From assembly GCA_039815415.1 (NCBI GenBank), contig JBCBZH010000078.1, forward strand, positions 1 to 15,301: DNA of 15,301 nucleotides, given 5' to 3'. Of this stretch, positions 5,680 to 11,409 are shown piece by piece (positions within the stretch are counted from its first letter, which is position 1; each line of letters starts with the position of its first letter). A model generated the notes under the pieces. It did no database searches. It was not told the DNA's origin and worked only from the letters and a program-made list of their open reading frames with translations. The position numbers and the translations under genes were made by a program. Origin of the DNA: JBCBZH01 sp039815415. Its GTDB lineage: Bacteria > Bacteroidota > Rhodothermia > Rhodothermales > Rubricoccaceae.

Positions 5680-6725
5680 GGGCATACGACATGAAGCTGA
5701 CAAACAGAGCCCGCGTGTGGGCCGCGCTCTGCTGGGCCTCTCGAACGGGCGAGGTGGCTCCGGACGCGAAGATCTACGTCCGAGACCGCGAGGATGTGGA
5801 CCGGCTCCTCGATCGCCTCGCAGCCTGTGGACTGGCCGAGCGTGTGGAGGGTGGGGTGCAGCTCACCGAAAAGGGGTGCGAGGCCGCACGGAGGACGCTT
5901 GCGTCAGGTCGCGTGCCGGACGTGGTGATGCACGACGCAACGGCGTGGCGCCAGCGCGCGTGGCAGTCGATGCGCATCCACCGCCGGTTTACGGCTGCGC
6001 AGATCGCTGCGACGTGCGACGGCCCCTCCGTGCCTGCTGTGCAGCGGTACTGCCGCGAGCTGGTCGACCTGGCCGTTCTCCGTTCAGATGGTGGCCGCGA
6101 GATCAGGTACACGCTGGCACGTGACATCGGCCCAGACGCACCGCGCAAGAGTTCGGCACCCGGTGCAAAGGAGACCGACCCGACCCGACCTTGGCGACGG
6201 CGCGTGTGGACGTCGTGCCGGCGACTGGGGCAGGACGGCTCTGGCATACGAGCGATAGAGGTTGCCGTCGCCTCGGGCGTCTCACAGGACGGCGCGCACC
6301 GGCTGCTCGAGGAGTTGACCAACGTGGGCGCGCTCGTGCGTTGTACACGTGAGGGCGGGCCTCCTGGCGGCAGGAGATGGGTGTATTCACTAACGCCGAA
6401 TGCCGACGACCTGGCGACTCCAGTGGTCACCCGGCAGCACTGGCGGGAGCGCGCTTGGGACCACTTGCTCCGGGCGACGACACCTGTGACGACCCATGAA
6501 CTGGCGGACGTAGCGGGTGTAGTGCCACGCACGGCGCGGATCCTTCTGGACGGGCTCGAACGGGCGGGCTACGCCACGTCGTCGCCCGTGCGTCAGTCGG
6601 ACACGCGCGGGAGCGACCCGCTGGGCTATCAGCTGGTGCCCTCCCCTCCGGCGGCCTGCCCACCCGTGCCGCACTATCCGCAGTACGGTCCCCTGACGGC
6701 CCAGCCCGAGGTGAGCGATGCCTGA
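5676..6725 (+). CDS. Protein of four tandem winged-helix-like repeats
   Basis: 349-residue protein made of four units of ~82 residues. Each begins with an Arg-x-Trp signature at Trp15 (RARVW), Trp96 (WRQRAW), Trp178 (WRRRVW) and Trp261 (WRERAW), so spacing is 81, 82 and 83. Each unit continues with a helix-turn-helix-like pair, for example TTHELADVAGVVPRTARILL, and a second half typical of a winged helix (LLDRLAACGLAERVEGGVQL). The family is not recognised, but the fold suggests a multivalent DNA-binding protein. Linkers are Pro/Ser-rich. The gene is coupled to the MuB-like ATPase by ATGA; a second in-frame ATG lies at 5691. Possible roles are regulation, chromatin packing or modulation of the transposition complex; none can be chosen from sequence. 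Confidence 0.8.
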   Translation: MRAYDMKLTNRARVWAALCWASRTGEVAPDAKIYVRDREDVDRLLDRLAACGLAERVEGGVQLTEKGCEAARRTLASGRVPDVVMHDATAWRQRAWQSMRIHRRFTAAQIAATCDGPSVPAVQRYCRELVDLAVLRSDGGREIRYTLARDIGPDAPRKSSAPGAKETDPTRPWRRRVWTSCRRLGQDGSGIRAIEVAVASGVSQDGAHRLLEELTNVGALVRCTREGGPPGGRRWVYSLTPNADDLATPVVTRQHWRERAWDHLLRATTPVTTHELADVAGVVPRTARILLDGLERAGYATSSPVRQSDTRGSDPLGYQLVPSPPAACPPVPHYPQYGPLTAQPEVSDA

Positions 6726-7062
6726 CACTCCCAAATGGACGGATGAGCCCTGGTGCCAGGTGCTACGTGCCAAGCGCAACGAGCTGGGGGCCACGAAGGT
6801 CTCCAAGCTGATCGGCTACTCAGCACCCACGGTGATCGAGGTCTGCAAGGGCAGCTACGGTGCCGATCCGAAAGGGGTTCGAGAGGCCGTCGAAGCGCGA
6901 CTGATGGCGGCAGAGGTGCGCTGCCCAGTGCTGGGCGTGATCCCGCTCGACGACTGTCGAACCCACCGAACGGCGCCCTTCGCCGTCACGAACCCGCTGC
7001 GGGTGCAGTTGCACCGCGCCTGCCAGGAGTGCCCCAACAACCCCAACGCCCTGGACCGATGA
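6718..7062 (+). CDS. Mu-like phage HTH protein with four-Cys C-terminus
   Basis: 114-residue protein matching a small family often found between the B and gemA genes of Mu-like prophages. The N-terminal half has a LacI/XRE-like HTH (GATKVSKLIGYSAPTVIEVC, then KGSYGADPKGVREAVEARL). The C-terminal half has RCPVLGVIPLDDC, PFAVTNPLRVQLHRAC and QECP. Cys69, Cys80, Cys102 and Cys105 could bind a metal. The family is usually annotated as a transcriptional regulator with unknown target. The gene overlaps its upstream neighbour by ATGCCTGA (6718-6725), has GAGGTGAG as a Shine-Dalgarno sequence at the right distance, and overlaps the next gene by ATGA. Confidence 0.8.
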   Translation: MPDTPKWTDEPWCQVLRAKRNELGATKVSKLIGYSAPTVIEVCKGSYGADPKGVREAVEARLMAAEVRCPVLGVIPLDDCRTHRTAPFAVTNPLRVQLHRACQECPNNPNALDR

Positions 7063-7433
7063 AACGCTCGGCTTCTCTCTTCCTGATGGCCTGGGCCCTC
7101 GTCGCGCTCTGGGCACTCCTTCTGGCCTTCTCCTGGCCCCTCGCTGCGCTCTTGGCCTCGATGCTCGAGCTGGCGGGCCTCGACGTGTCGGTGCAGACAC
7201 TGACGATTGGTGTGGCGATCACCGCCGTGGTGTCCGTGGCCGTCATCATCCAGCCGGGTGGAGGCGGCGACGGGCCGCCCGATCCGACGCCTCGCACGCC
7301 GCGTCCGCCCGCGCGACCTGAGCCTGCTCCTGACGACCCACCCTTCGAGCTGGTGGTGTCCGAGACCGGCGAGGTGCTGATCTCGGCTGGCGATCGCCAG
7401 CGAATCGACTCCCTTCCCCTTCACGCCAACTAG
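7059..7433 (+). CDS. Small membrane protein with Pro-rich cytoplasmic or periplasmic tail
   Basis: 124-residue protein with two hydrophobic segments: residues ~5-40 (FLMAWALVALWALLLAFSWP and following) and ~47-66 (LTIGVAITAVVSVAVIIQPG). After a Gly-rich turn comes a Pro/Arg/Asp-rich linker (about residues 67-100), then a short polar C-terminus. It resembles small two-TM phage proteins but matches no family I can name. It starts at ATG 7059, overlapping the preceding stop. An in-frame reading from further upstream (6753) lies in the coding region of the previous gene and is rejected. An inner-membrane host-takeover or exclusion function is possible but not shown. Confidence 0.65.
   Translation: MKRSASLFLMAWALVALWALLLAFSWPLAALLASMLELAGLDVSVQTLTIGVAITAVVSVAVIIQPGGGGDGPPDPTPRTPRPPARPEPAPDDPPFELVVSETGEVLISAGDRQRIDSLPLHAN
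7386..7401. repeat. Perfect 16-bp palindrome
   Basis: GCTGGCGATCGCCAGC is a perfect palindrome within the 3' end of the small membrane-protein gene. It contains GCGATCGC. It could be a protein-binding site or an mRNA hairpin, or a coincidence of GC-rich coding sequence. Confidence 0.35.
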
Positions 7434-7437
7434 ACCC

Positions 7438-7692
7438 ATGGCAACAGCCACCAAGCCCACGTCCGAAGAACCGCACGTCCGCGAATACCTCGCGCACGAA
7501 CAGGTGACCCTCCGCTCCATAGCGGCCGTGCTCCTGGAGGGCGACCCGAAACAGCGCGTCGACGTGCGCCGCATCGTGGAGGTCGATCCGTCGCAGACGC
7601 CCCGCGTGGTGTCGGACCGCTGCTTCATCGAGGTCTCGGTGGACGCCTATCAGGCACTCCTGACCGCCGAGGCCCAAAGCCGGGTTTCGTGA
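7438..7692 (+). CDS. Hypothetical early protein
   Basis: 84-residue protein of no recognised family. The N-terminus is polar (ATATKPTSEEPHVREY). A central helix (VTLRSIAAVLLEGD) is followed by a segment of probable beta strands (VDVRRIVEVD, RCFIEVSVDAYQALL). It starts four bases after the previous stop in the context TAGACCC-ATG, which shares AGACCCATG with the leader copy at 4283-4297 and has no Shine-Dalgarno sequence. Its stop overlaps the next start (TGATG at 7690-7694). Position between the regulator block and GemA suggests an early accessory function only. Confidence 0.6.
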   Translation: MATATKPTSEEPHVREYLAHEQVTLRSIAAVLLEGDPKQRVDVRRIVEVDPSQTPRVVSDRCFIEVSVDAYQALLTAEAQSRVS

Positions 7693-8120
7693 TGGCTGCT
7701 CCCTCCTCTCCCTCACCCGCTCGTGACGAGCAGGGCCGCCGTCACCGTCGGCAGGCCGACCCCGAACGTCGCACCCATCCGGGCTCGATCGACAACGGGC
7801 CGCTGTTCCACCAGCCCGCCTACAAGGGCGGCTCGCCGGACGCGCAGTTCCTGACCTTCCACGAGGCGAACCCGCACGTCTATCGCGAGCTGGTGAAGAT
7901 GGCCCGCCAGCTCAAGGCGCAAGGCCACCGGAGCTACTCGATCAAGGGGCTCTACGAGGCTCTGCGCTTCAAGTGGTCGCTCCGGACGCACGGCGATGTG
8001 GTGAAGCTGAACAACAACAACACCTCGCGCTACGCCCGGCTGATTATGGCCCAGGAGCCGGATCTGAAGGGCTTCTTCCAGACGCGCGAGATGCCGAGCC
8101 GAGAGGGTGGCGATGCCTGA
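7692..8120 (+). CDS. Conserved phage protein of unknown function
   Basis: 142-residue protein. The central region (FHEANPHVYRELVKMARQLK, then SYSIKGLYEALRFKWSLRT, LNNNNTSRYARLI, EPDLKGFFQTRE) matches a widespread family of phage and prophage proteins that carry exactly these landmarks. I know the family from sequence pattern only and cannot assign a biochemical role. The conserved core starts around residue 53. The first ~45 residues are Arg/Pro/Ser-rich and likely disordered. ATG 7692 overlaps the preceding TGA; a GTG just before it is in frame but less likely. The stop overlaps the next gene by ATGCCTGA. The core looks helical, possibly a winged-helix variant. Confidence 0.75.
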   Translation: MAAPSSPSPARDEQGRRHRRQADPERRTHPGSIDNGPLFHQPAYKGGSPDAQFLTFHEANPHVYRELVKMARQLKAQGHRSYSIKGLYEALRFKWSLRTHGDVVKLNNNNTSRYARLIMAQEPDLKGFFQTREMPSREGGDA

Positions 8121-8640
8121 CTCTCTCATTCCCCGCACCCTTCGAGCTGGCGGCTCGCTCTGGATGAAGCGGCTCTCAGGGCGTGACTTCGTGGCTTGGC
8201 TCGTCGACACCGATGGTCGCATGACGCGCGACCTGCACATCGATCAGATCCTGGAAGCGCTGGGCTCATCCGAGTACACCTGGCATCGAGGGCCTGGCGC
8301 GACACTCTGGCTCGGCATCGATGAGCTGGTGAAGCCGGAAACCTGGACAGAAGAGGACGAGCGAGCGTGGCAACTAAAGCACGTAAAGAGACATCGTGGC
8401 GGCCCTCCTGTCACCCGGTACGACGGCGCAATCATCGAGCTGCCTCCTCTTGGAGACCGTGTGCTCCACGACGACATCTCCGAAGCGATTGGCGCCCGCA
8501 TTGAGTCTGTTCGGTATTGGGGCGGTCGGAATGGCGTCACGCGGGCCGGAAAAGGGTGGTACCGCGTCGACAACGCTCTCATTGTCGAGCTGCGCCGCAG
8601 GGGCGTGGCCGTCACAGTCGCAGAATCTGCTCATGCTTGA
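8113..8640 (+). CDS. Hypothetical protein
   Basis: 175-residue protein of no recognised family. The first half has several aromatic, strand-like segments (GGSLWMKRLSGRDFVAWLV, EYTWHRGPGATLWLGIDEL). The second half may be a winged helix (DRVLHDDISEAIGARIESVR, YWGGRNGVTRAGKGWYRVD, ALIVELRRRGV). ATG 8113 has GAGAGG seven bases upstream and gives the ATGCCTGA overlap with the previous stop. An in-frame GTG at 8107 is less likely. Base use in the middle of the gene is slightly less GC-rich than in its neighbours, which may point to a separate origin, but the contrast is small. It precedes the small beta protein and the EVE-domain gene in one overlapping series. Confidence 0.6.
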   Translation: MPDSLIPRTLRAGGSLWMKRLSGRDFVAWLVDTDGRMTRDLHIDQILEALGSSEYTWHRGPGATLWLGIDELVKPETWTEEDERAWQLKHVKRHRGGPPVTRYDGAIIELPPLGDRVLHDDISEAIGARIESVRYWGGRNGVTRAGKGWYRVDNALIVELRRRGVAVTVAESAHA

Positions 8641-8848
8641 AACTCCTCCACAGCTCCTCACCTCCCTCATCGGTCGCACGGTCCGCATCGAGTGGGCTCT
8701 CGGGCCCGACTCGTCCCGGTGCTATGAGCATGTGGTGCGGTCGATCGACGTGCAGGCGCGGTTCATCCAACTGGCTGCGGTCGACGGCTCGGTGGTGGGG
8801 AAGGCTGACTGGTACCACCTGGATACTATCGCACGCATTTCGGACTGA
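8633..8848 (+). CDS. Small beta-rich hypothetical protein
   Basis: 71-residue protein with alternating strand-like segments (IGRTVRIEWALG, YEHVVRSIDVQARFIQLAAV, DWYHLDTIARI), which suggests a small beta barrel such as an SH3- or Sm-like fold. No named family is recognised. Its start overlaps the previous stop by ATGCTTGA (8633-8640), and its stop shares one base with the ATG of the EVE-domain gene. Tight coupling to the EVE gene suggests the two products are made in similar amounts. The frame also stays open upstream to 8396, but that stretch lies wholly within the previous gene. Confidence 0.6.
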   Translation: MLETPPQLLTSLIGRTVRIEWALGPDSSRCYEHVVRSIDVQARFIQLAAVDGSVVGKADWYHLDTIARISD

Positions 8849-9252
8849 TGGCGACCTACCTTCTCACCTGGAACCCGAGCTGCTGGGACATCTCTTCGAT
8901 GGCCGACGAGCTGCACGCGACCGGCCAGCGCGAAGACCTCTGGACGACGCAGAGCCGCAAGATTCGGGCTGGCGACACGCTGCTCTTCCTGCGCCAGGGC
9001 GTCGAACCGCGCGGCATCGTCGGGCTGGCGACGGCCACCAGTGCTCCCGTCCAGCACGGACGGCGCTGGTACGCCCCGCTCCGTTGGCACTGGCTCGAGC
9101 CCGAGGATCCGGTGATCTCGGTCGCGGATCTCCAGCGCGACGTCCCGACCGGCCACTGGGTCCCGCGATGCAGTGGCACGCGCGTGAGCGACATCGAGGC
9201 GGAGGTGGTGCTGAGCCTCCTTGACGAGCTGCGAGCCGAGGCGCACCGATGA
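8848..9252 (+). CDS. Stand-alone EVE-domain (PUA-like) protein
   Basis: 134-residue protein that is essentially one EVE domain of the type usually joined to an HNH nuclease. Landmarks are the opening MATYLLTWNPSCWD, then RKIRAGDTLLFLRQGVEPRG followed by IVGLATATS, the WYAPLRWHWL strand, and HWVPRCSGTRV near the end. EVE domains belong to the PUA/YTH superfamily. Members bind modified bases in DNA or RNA through an aromatic pocket. No HNH motif follows, so this protein can at most read or mask a modification and cannot cut. It overlaps the upstream small protein (TGATG) and the downstream Lar-like gene (ATGA), so the three form one translational unit. Protection of phage DNA or interference with modification-dependent restriction is a reasonable inference. 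Confidence 0.8.
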   Translation: MATYLLTWNPSCWDISSMADELHATGQREDLWTTQSRKIRAGDTLLFLRQGVEPRGIVGLATATSAPVQHGRRWYAPLRWHWLEPEDPVISVADLQRDVPTGHWVPRCSGTRVSDIEAEVVLSLLDELRAEAHR

Positions 9253-9521
9253 ACCTGCCGGATCCTCTGCTTCCAACGCACACCCGTCGAACCACATCTG
9301 ACGGCAGCGACCTCGCGCTCCTGCCCTGCCCGTTCTGCTCCGCTACGAGCGAGCTGGTACTGCACTGGTACCCGGCGCTCGATGACGGCGAAGAGACGCT
9401 CGCAGCGGCCTGGGTCGAGTGCGAGTTCTGCGGCTGCAATGGCCCCGGCTGCGAGGACGAGCTGACGGCTGTGATGACCTGGAACGACCGCTACACCGCC
9501 TTCACTCCCCACTGGAACTAG
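9249..9521 (+). CDS. Lar-like restriction-alleviation zinc-ribbon protein
   Basis: 90-residue protein with the hallmarks of the Lar restriction-alleviation family: an opening LPCPFC (Cys27, Cys30), a second VECEFCGCNGPGC element (Cys58, Cys61, with Cys63 and Cys68 nearby), and the closing WNDR (78-81) after an Ala-containing helix. Lar of the Rac prophage lowers type I restriction by acting on the host modification/restriction balance. Many phages carry short relatives whose exact targets are unknown. The Ser after the first Cys pair replaces the usual Gly. The first ~22 residues are extra and Thr/Pro-rich. Coupling to the EVE-domain gene by ATGA suggests a joint anti-restriction function. 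Confidence 0.8.
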   Translation: MNLPDPLLPTHTRRTTSDGSDLALLPCPFCSATSELVLHWYPALDDGEETLAAAWVECEFCGCNGPGCEDELTAVMTWNDRYTAFTPHWN

Positions 9522-9533
9522 CCCCCCTTCCCC

Positions 9534-9995
9534 ATGGCTACCGCCAAACGCAAGACCCGCAACCGCCGGACCGGCCAGCTCTCGGCCATCCACGTGCTCA
9601 AGAGTAAGCTGGGCCTGGAAGACGACGACTACCGCGACATCCTGGAGGGCATCACGGGCAAGCGCTCGTCGGCCCAGCTCACAGACAGAGGGCGCCAGCG
9701 CGTGCTCGACCACCTGCGGTGGATGGAGAGCGGCGGACAGACGCCCGATCCGCCCGTCGATCCTGAGAAGGGGCGCGGCTACATGGACTTCCGCAAGGAC
9801 GACGAACCACGTGTGCGCAAGATCAAGGCGATGTGGATCCAGCTGGGGAAGGCAGGCAAGGTGGAACGCACGACGCTGCCCGCGCTCAATGCCTGGGTGA
9901 CGCGCCAGTTCGGCGTCTCGCTCGTCCAGTCGCTCGACAGCAAGCAACTCAACCGCGCCATTGAGCAGCTCAAAGGCTGGCTCGATCGCAACTAG
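9534..9995 (+). CDS. gemA: GemA-like regulatory protein (Mu gp16, DUF1018)
   Basis: 153-residue protein with the full pattern of the GemA/gp16 family. It opens with a basic N-terminus (ATAKRKTRNRRTG), then IHVLKSKLGLEDDDYRDIL, an Ala/Leu segment (SSAQLTDRGRQRVLDHLRWM), and the C-terminal half (VRKIKAMWIQLGKAGKVE, LNAWVTRQFGV, QLNRAIEQLKGWL). In Mu, GemA changes host gene expression and DNA topology late in the early phase, next to Mor. The start follows a C-rich 12-base gap (CCCCCCTTCCCC) with no Shine-Dalgarno sequence. Length is normal for the family. Its position just ahead of the Mor-like gene matches Mu. Confidence 0.92.
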   Translation: MATAKRKTRNRRTGQLSAIHVLKSKLGLEDDDYRDILEGITGKRSSAQLTDRGRQRVLDHLRWMESGGQTPDPPVDPEKGRGYMDFRKDDEPRVRKIKAMWIQLGKAGKVERTTLPALNAWVTRQFGVSLVQSLDSKQLNRAIEQLKGWLDRN

Positions 9996-10021
9996 ATCTC
10001 CCCCTAAACCCCCAACGAGCC

Positions 10022-10360
10022 GTGACCAAGGAGACTGAGCGCCGCATCTGGGACGACGTCACCCTCGAGGATCTGCCGTCCGACATGCAGGAGGTCGCAC
10101 GAGAGTGCGGCCTGGACGTGGTCCGCTATCTCGTCAACACCTGGGGTGGCGTGCAGCTCTACATCCCGTCGGCGAGCCGCGTCACCCGGCCTACGGTAGA
10201 GCGCTTCATCCTGGACGAATGGAACGGGCGCAACGAAGGGGAGCTGTCCAGACGCTACGGTCTCTCCCGCAAGGTGATCTACGACATTCTGAAAGGCGAT
10301 CGGAAGACCGTGGTGTCGCCGCAGCAGCAGGACATGTTCGGGGGGGAGTCGGCGGGGTAA
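10022..10360 (+). CDS. mor: Mor-family middle/late transcription activator
   Basis: 112-residue protein of the Mor/C activator family. Residues ~1-65 are the dimerisation part (DLPSDMQEVARECGLDVVRY, then LVNTWGGVQLYIPS). The C-terminal HTH is NEGELSRRYGLSRKVIYDILK. Mor binds upstream of the middle promoter as a dimer and recruits host RNA polymerase. In Mu it drives C, which drives the late genes. No separate C gene is seen downstream here, so this protein may activate the lysis and late genes directly. The start is GTG 10022, 26 bases after the GemA stop; the next in-frame Met (within DMQEV) would cut into the conserved domain. No Shine-Dalgarno sequence is seen. Confidence 0.88.
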   Translation: MTKETERRIWDDVTLEDLPSDMQEVARECGLDVVRYLVNTWGGVQLYIPSASRVTRPTVERFILDEWNGRNEGELSRRYGLSRKVIYDILKGDRKTVVSPQQQDMFGGESAG

Positions 10361-10424
10361 GCCGGGAGCCCATTTTTGTGATTTCGTTTTAGGCCGGGCT
10401 GGCGAGAGGAGGCATCCTGGATGC
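10361..10424 (+). promoter_or_regulatory. AT-rich island: candidate Mor-dependent promoter
   Basis: The 64-bp gap between the Mor-like and holin genes contains 20 bases (10372-10391) with 16 A/T, an abrupt dip in GC-rich DNA. Short arms AGCCC (10367-10371) and GGGCT (10396-10400) flank it. The position, directly after mor and before lysis, matches the middle promoter of Mu. A good Shine-Dalgarno sequence (AGGAGG, 10407-10412) follows. Exact -10 and activator sites cannot be fixed without knowing the host sigma factor. The island could alternatively hold a weak terminator. Confidence 0.5.
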
Positions 10425-10691
10425 ATGGATGCCACGACCCAGAGACCGTGGGGCATGAATGCCTCGACGAAGCTGCCCACCAACAAGGTGCTGGCAGCAA
10501 CGATGGCGTCGACGGCAGGCGTCTTCTTCGCAGACCTGCTGGTCACGCTGTGGGCTGCGTTTCCAGCGTCGGGCGAGCCGTTTCTGGTGGCTGCGTTCAC
10601 ATTCGCGGTGGCCTACTATGTGCCAGAGCGTCGTTCGAGCTATTCCCGCGTAGCGCCCAGGACAGACCGATCTGAGGAGGAGCCGGGATGA
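10425..10691 (+). CDS. Putative holin
   Basis: 88-residue protein at the head of the lysis cassette. After a polar lead comes STKLPTNKVLAATMASTAGV, a pattern common in small phage holin-like proteins, then two hydrophobic segments (about residues 24-46 and 52-66, VFFADLLVTLWAAFP and PFLVAAFTFAVAYYV), and a charged basic/acidic tail (PERRSSYSRVAPRTDRSEEE). Holins make membrane lesions that trigger lysis and free the endolysin. AGGAGG lies 12 bases before ATG 10425. An in-frame ATG at 10455, preceded by GTGGGG, would start just before the conserved STKLPTNKV, so that start is also credible. The ATG at 10421 leads into another, non-hydrophobic frame. The stop overlaps the next gene by ATGA. Confidence 0.72.
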   Translation: MDATTQRPWGMNASTKLPTNKVLAATMASTAGVFFADLLVTLWAAFPASGEPFLVAAFTFAVAYYVPERRSSYSRVAPRTDRSEEEPG

Positions 10692-11104
10692 TCCGCTCTC
10701 GCCTCCTCAGTTACGGCCTGGGCGGCCTGTCGTTCGCCCTGGCGGGCCTCGTGGTGTTTCTCTACCTCGGGCGCCAGGACGCACGTCGGGGCGAGACACG
10801 CGCGACGGAGCGGGCCGACGCGCTGGCGGTGGACACGACGCGGCTGGGGTCCTCGCTTCGATCCGTCCGGGGATCGCTCGACCGCCAGACGACCGCCGTT
10901 CGCCAGCTCGAGCTGGAGGGCGCGCGGAAACAGGCCCAGGTGGATCAAGCCGTCGAGCTGGCGACTCTCCAGCGCCGTGTCGACAACGCAAGCGTGCAGC
11001 GCGTGCTGATCGAGCCGGTGCCTGCCGGTCCGCCGTCTTGTCCGGAGCGGGGAGCGGTCGACTATCTGGCCGCTCGGGCGCCTGCACTCTACGAGGGGTG
11101 GTGA
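10688..11104 (+). CDS. Rz-like inner-membrane spanin
   Basis: 138-residue protein with an N-terminal signal anchor (about residues 8-27, SYGLGGLSFALAGLVVFLYL) followed by a long Arg/Glu/Gln-rich helical stretch (residues ~30-110), the layout of Rz-type i-spanins. The C-terminal part turns Pro-rich (VPAGPPSCPERG) with one Cys, which could form an intermolecular disulphide. With the adjoining lipoprotein it would span the periplasm and fuse the inner and outer membranes at the end of lysis. This implies a diderm host. AGGAGG sits seven bases before the ATG. The gene overlaps the holin stop (ATGA) and the lipoprotein start (TGATG). Identification rests on topology and position, because spanins diverge strongly. 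Confidence 0.72.
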   Translation: MIRSRLLSYGLGGLSFALAGLVVFLYLGRQDARRGETRATERADALAVDTTRLGSSLRSVRGSLDRQTTAVRQLELEGARKQAQVDQAVELATLQRRVDNASVQRVLIEPVPAGPPSCPERGAVDYLAARAPALYEGW

Positions 11105-11409
11105 TGATGCGTGTAGCCCTCCTGGTGGTGCTCCTGACCGTGCTCTCCGGATGCACGCGCACCCGAACGGTCACGCTGACCGAGACCGTGGAGGTGCCCA
11201 TTCCGGTGGCGGTGAGCTGCCCGGCTCCGCCGCCCCTGGACCGCCCCGCCCTTCCCATCGAGCTGGTAGCCCCCGGCGCCAGCGCGGCCGACGTCGCGCG
11301 GGCCTACGTCGCCACTGTCGTCACACTCCGCACCTACGCACGCCGTCTCGAAACGCTCCTGGATGCCTACCGCACTCCGGCGCACTCGACACGTCACCCC
11401 TCCCCCTGA
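11104..11409 (+). CDS. Rz1-like outer-membrane spanin lipoprotein
   Basis: 101-residue protein with a clear lipoprotein signal: a basic N-terminus, a hydrophobic run and the lipobox LSGC (Cys17). The mature part contains a Thr/Val strand region (RTVTLTETVEVPIPVAV) and a Pro-rich patch (PAPPPLDRPALPIEL), as in Rz1-type o-spanins of Mu-like phages. It then has a helical C-terminus (ASAADVARAYVATVVTLRTY). Acceptance of the lipid-anchored form points to a host with an outer membrane. Two in-tandem ATGs (11104, 11107) are possible; GAGGGG at 11093-11098 is better spaced for the second. The stop overlaps the endolysin start (TGATG). Confidence 0.78.
   Translation: MMRVALLVVLLTVLSGCTRTRTVTLTETVEVPIPVAVSCPAPPPLDRPALPIELVAPGASAADVARAYVATVVTLRTYARRLETLLDAYRTPAHSTRHPSP

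Noticed and set aside
4579..5703. Long minus-strand open frame opposite the ATPase gene
   Set aside because: It lies antisense to the Walker A/B coding sequence and has His/Arg-rich composition typical of antisense GC-rich frames.
8856..9947. Long minus-strand open frame opposite the EVE, Lar and GemA genes
   Set aside because: Three recognised families on the + strand explain this region, and the antisense product shows no domain.
10421..10675. ATG 10421 frame, better spaced from AGGAGG than the holin start
   Set aside because: Its product is polar with many His, Gly and Arg residues and has no membrane segment. The frame from 10425/10455 gives a holin-like protein overlapping the next gene by ATGA.
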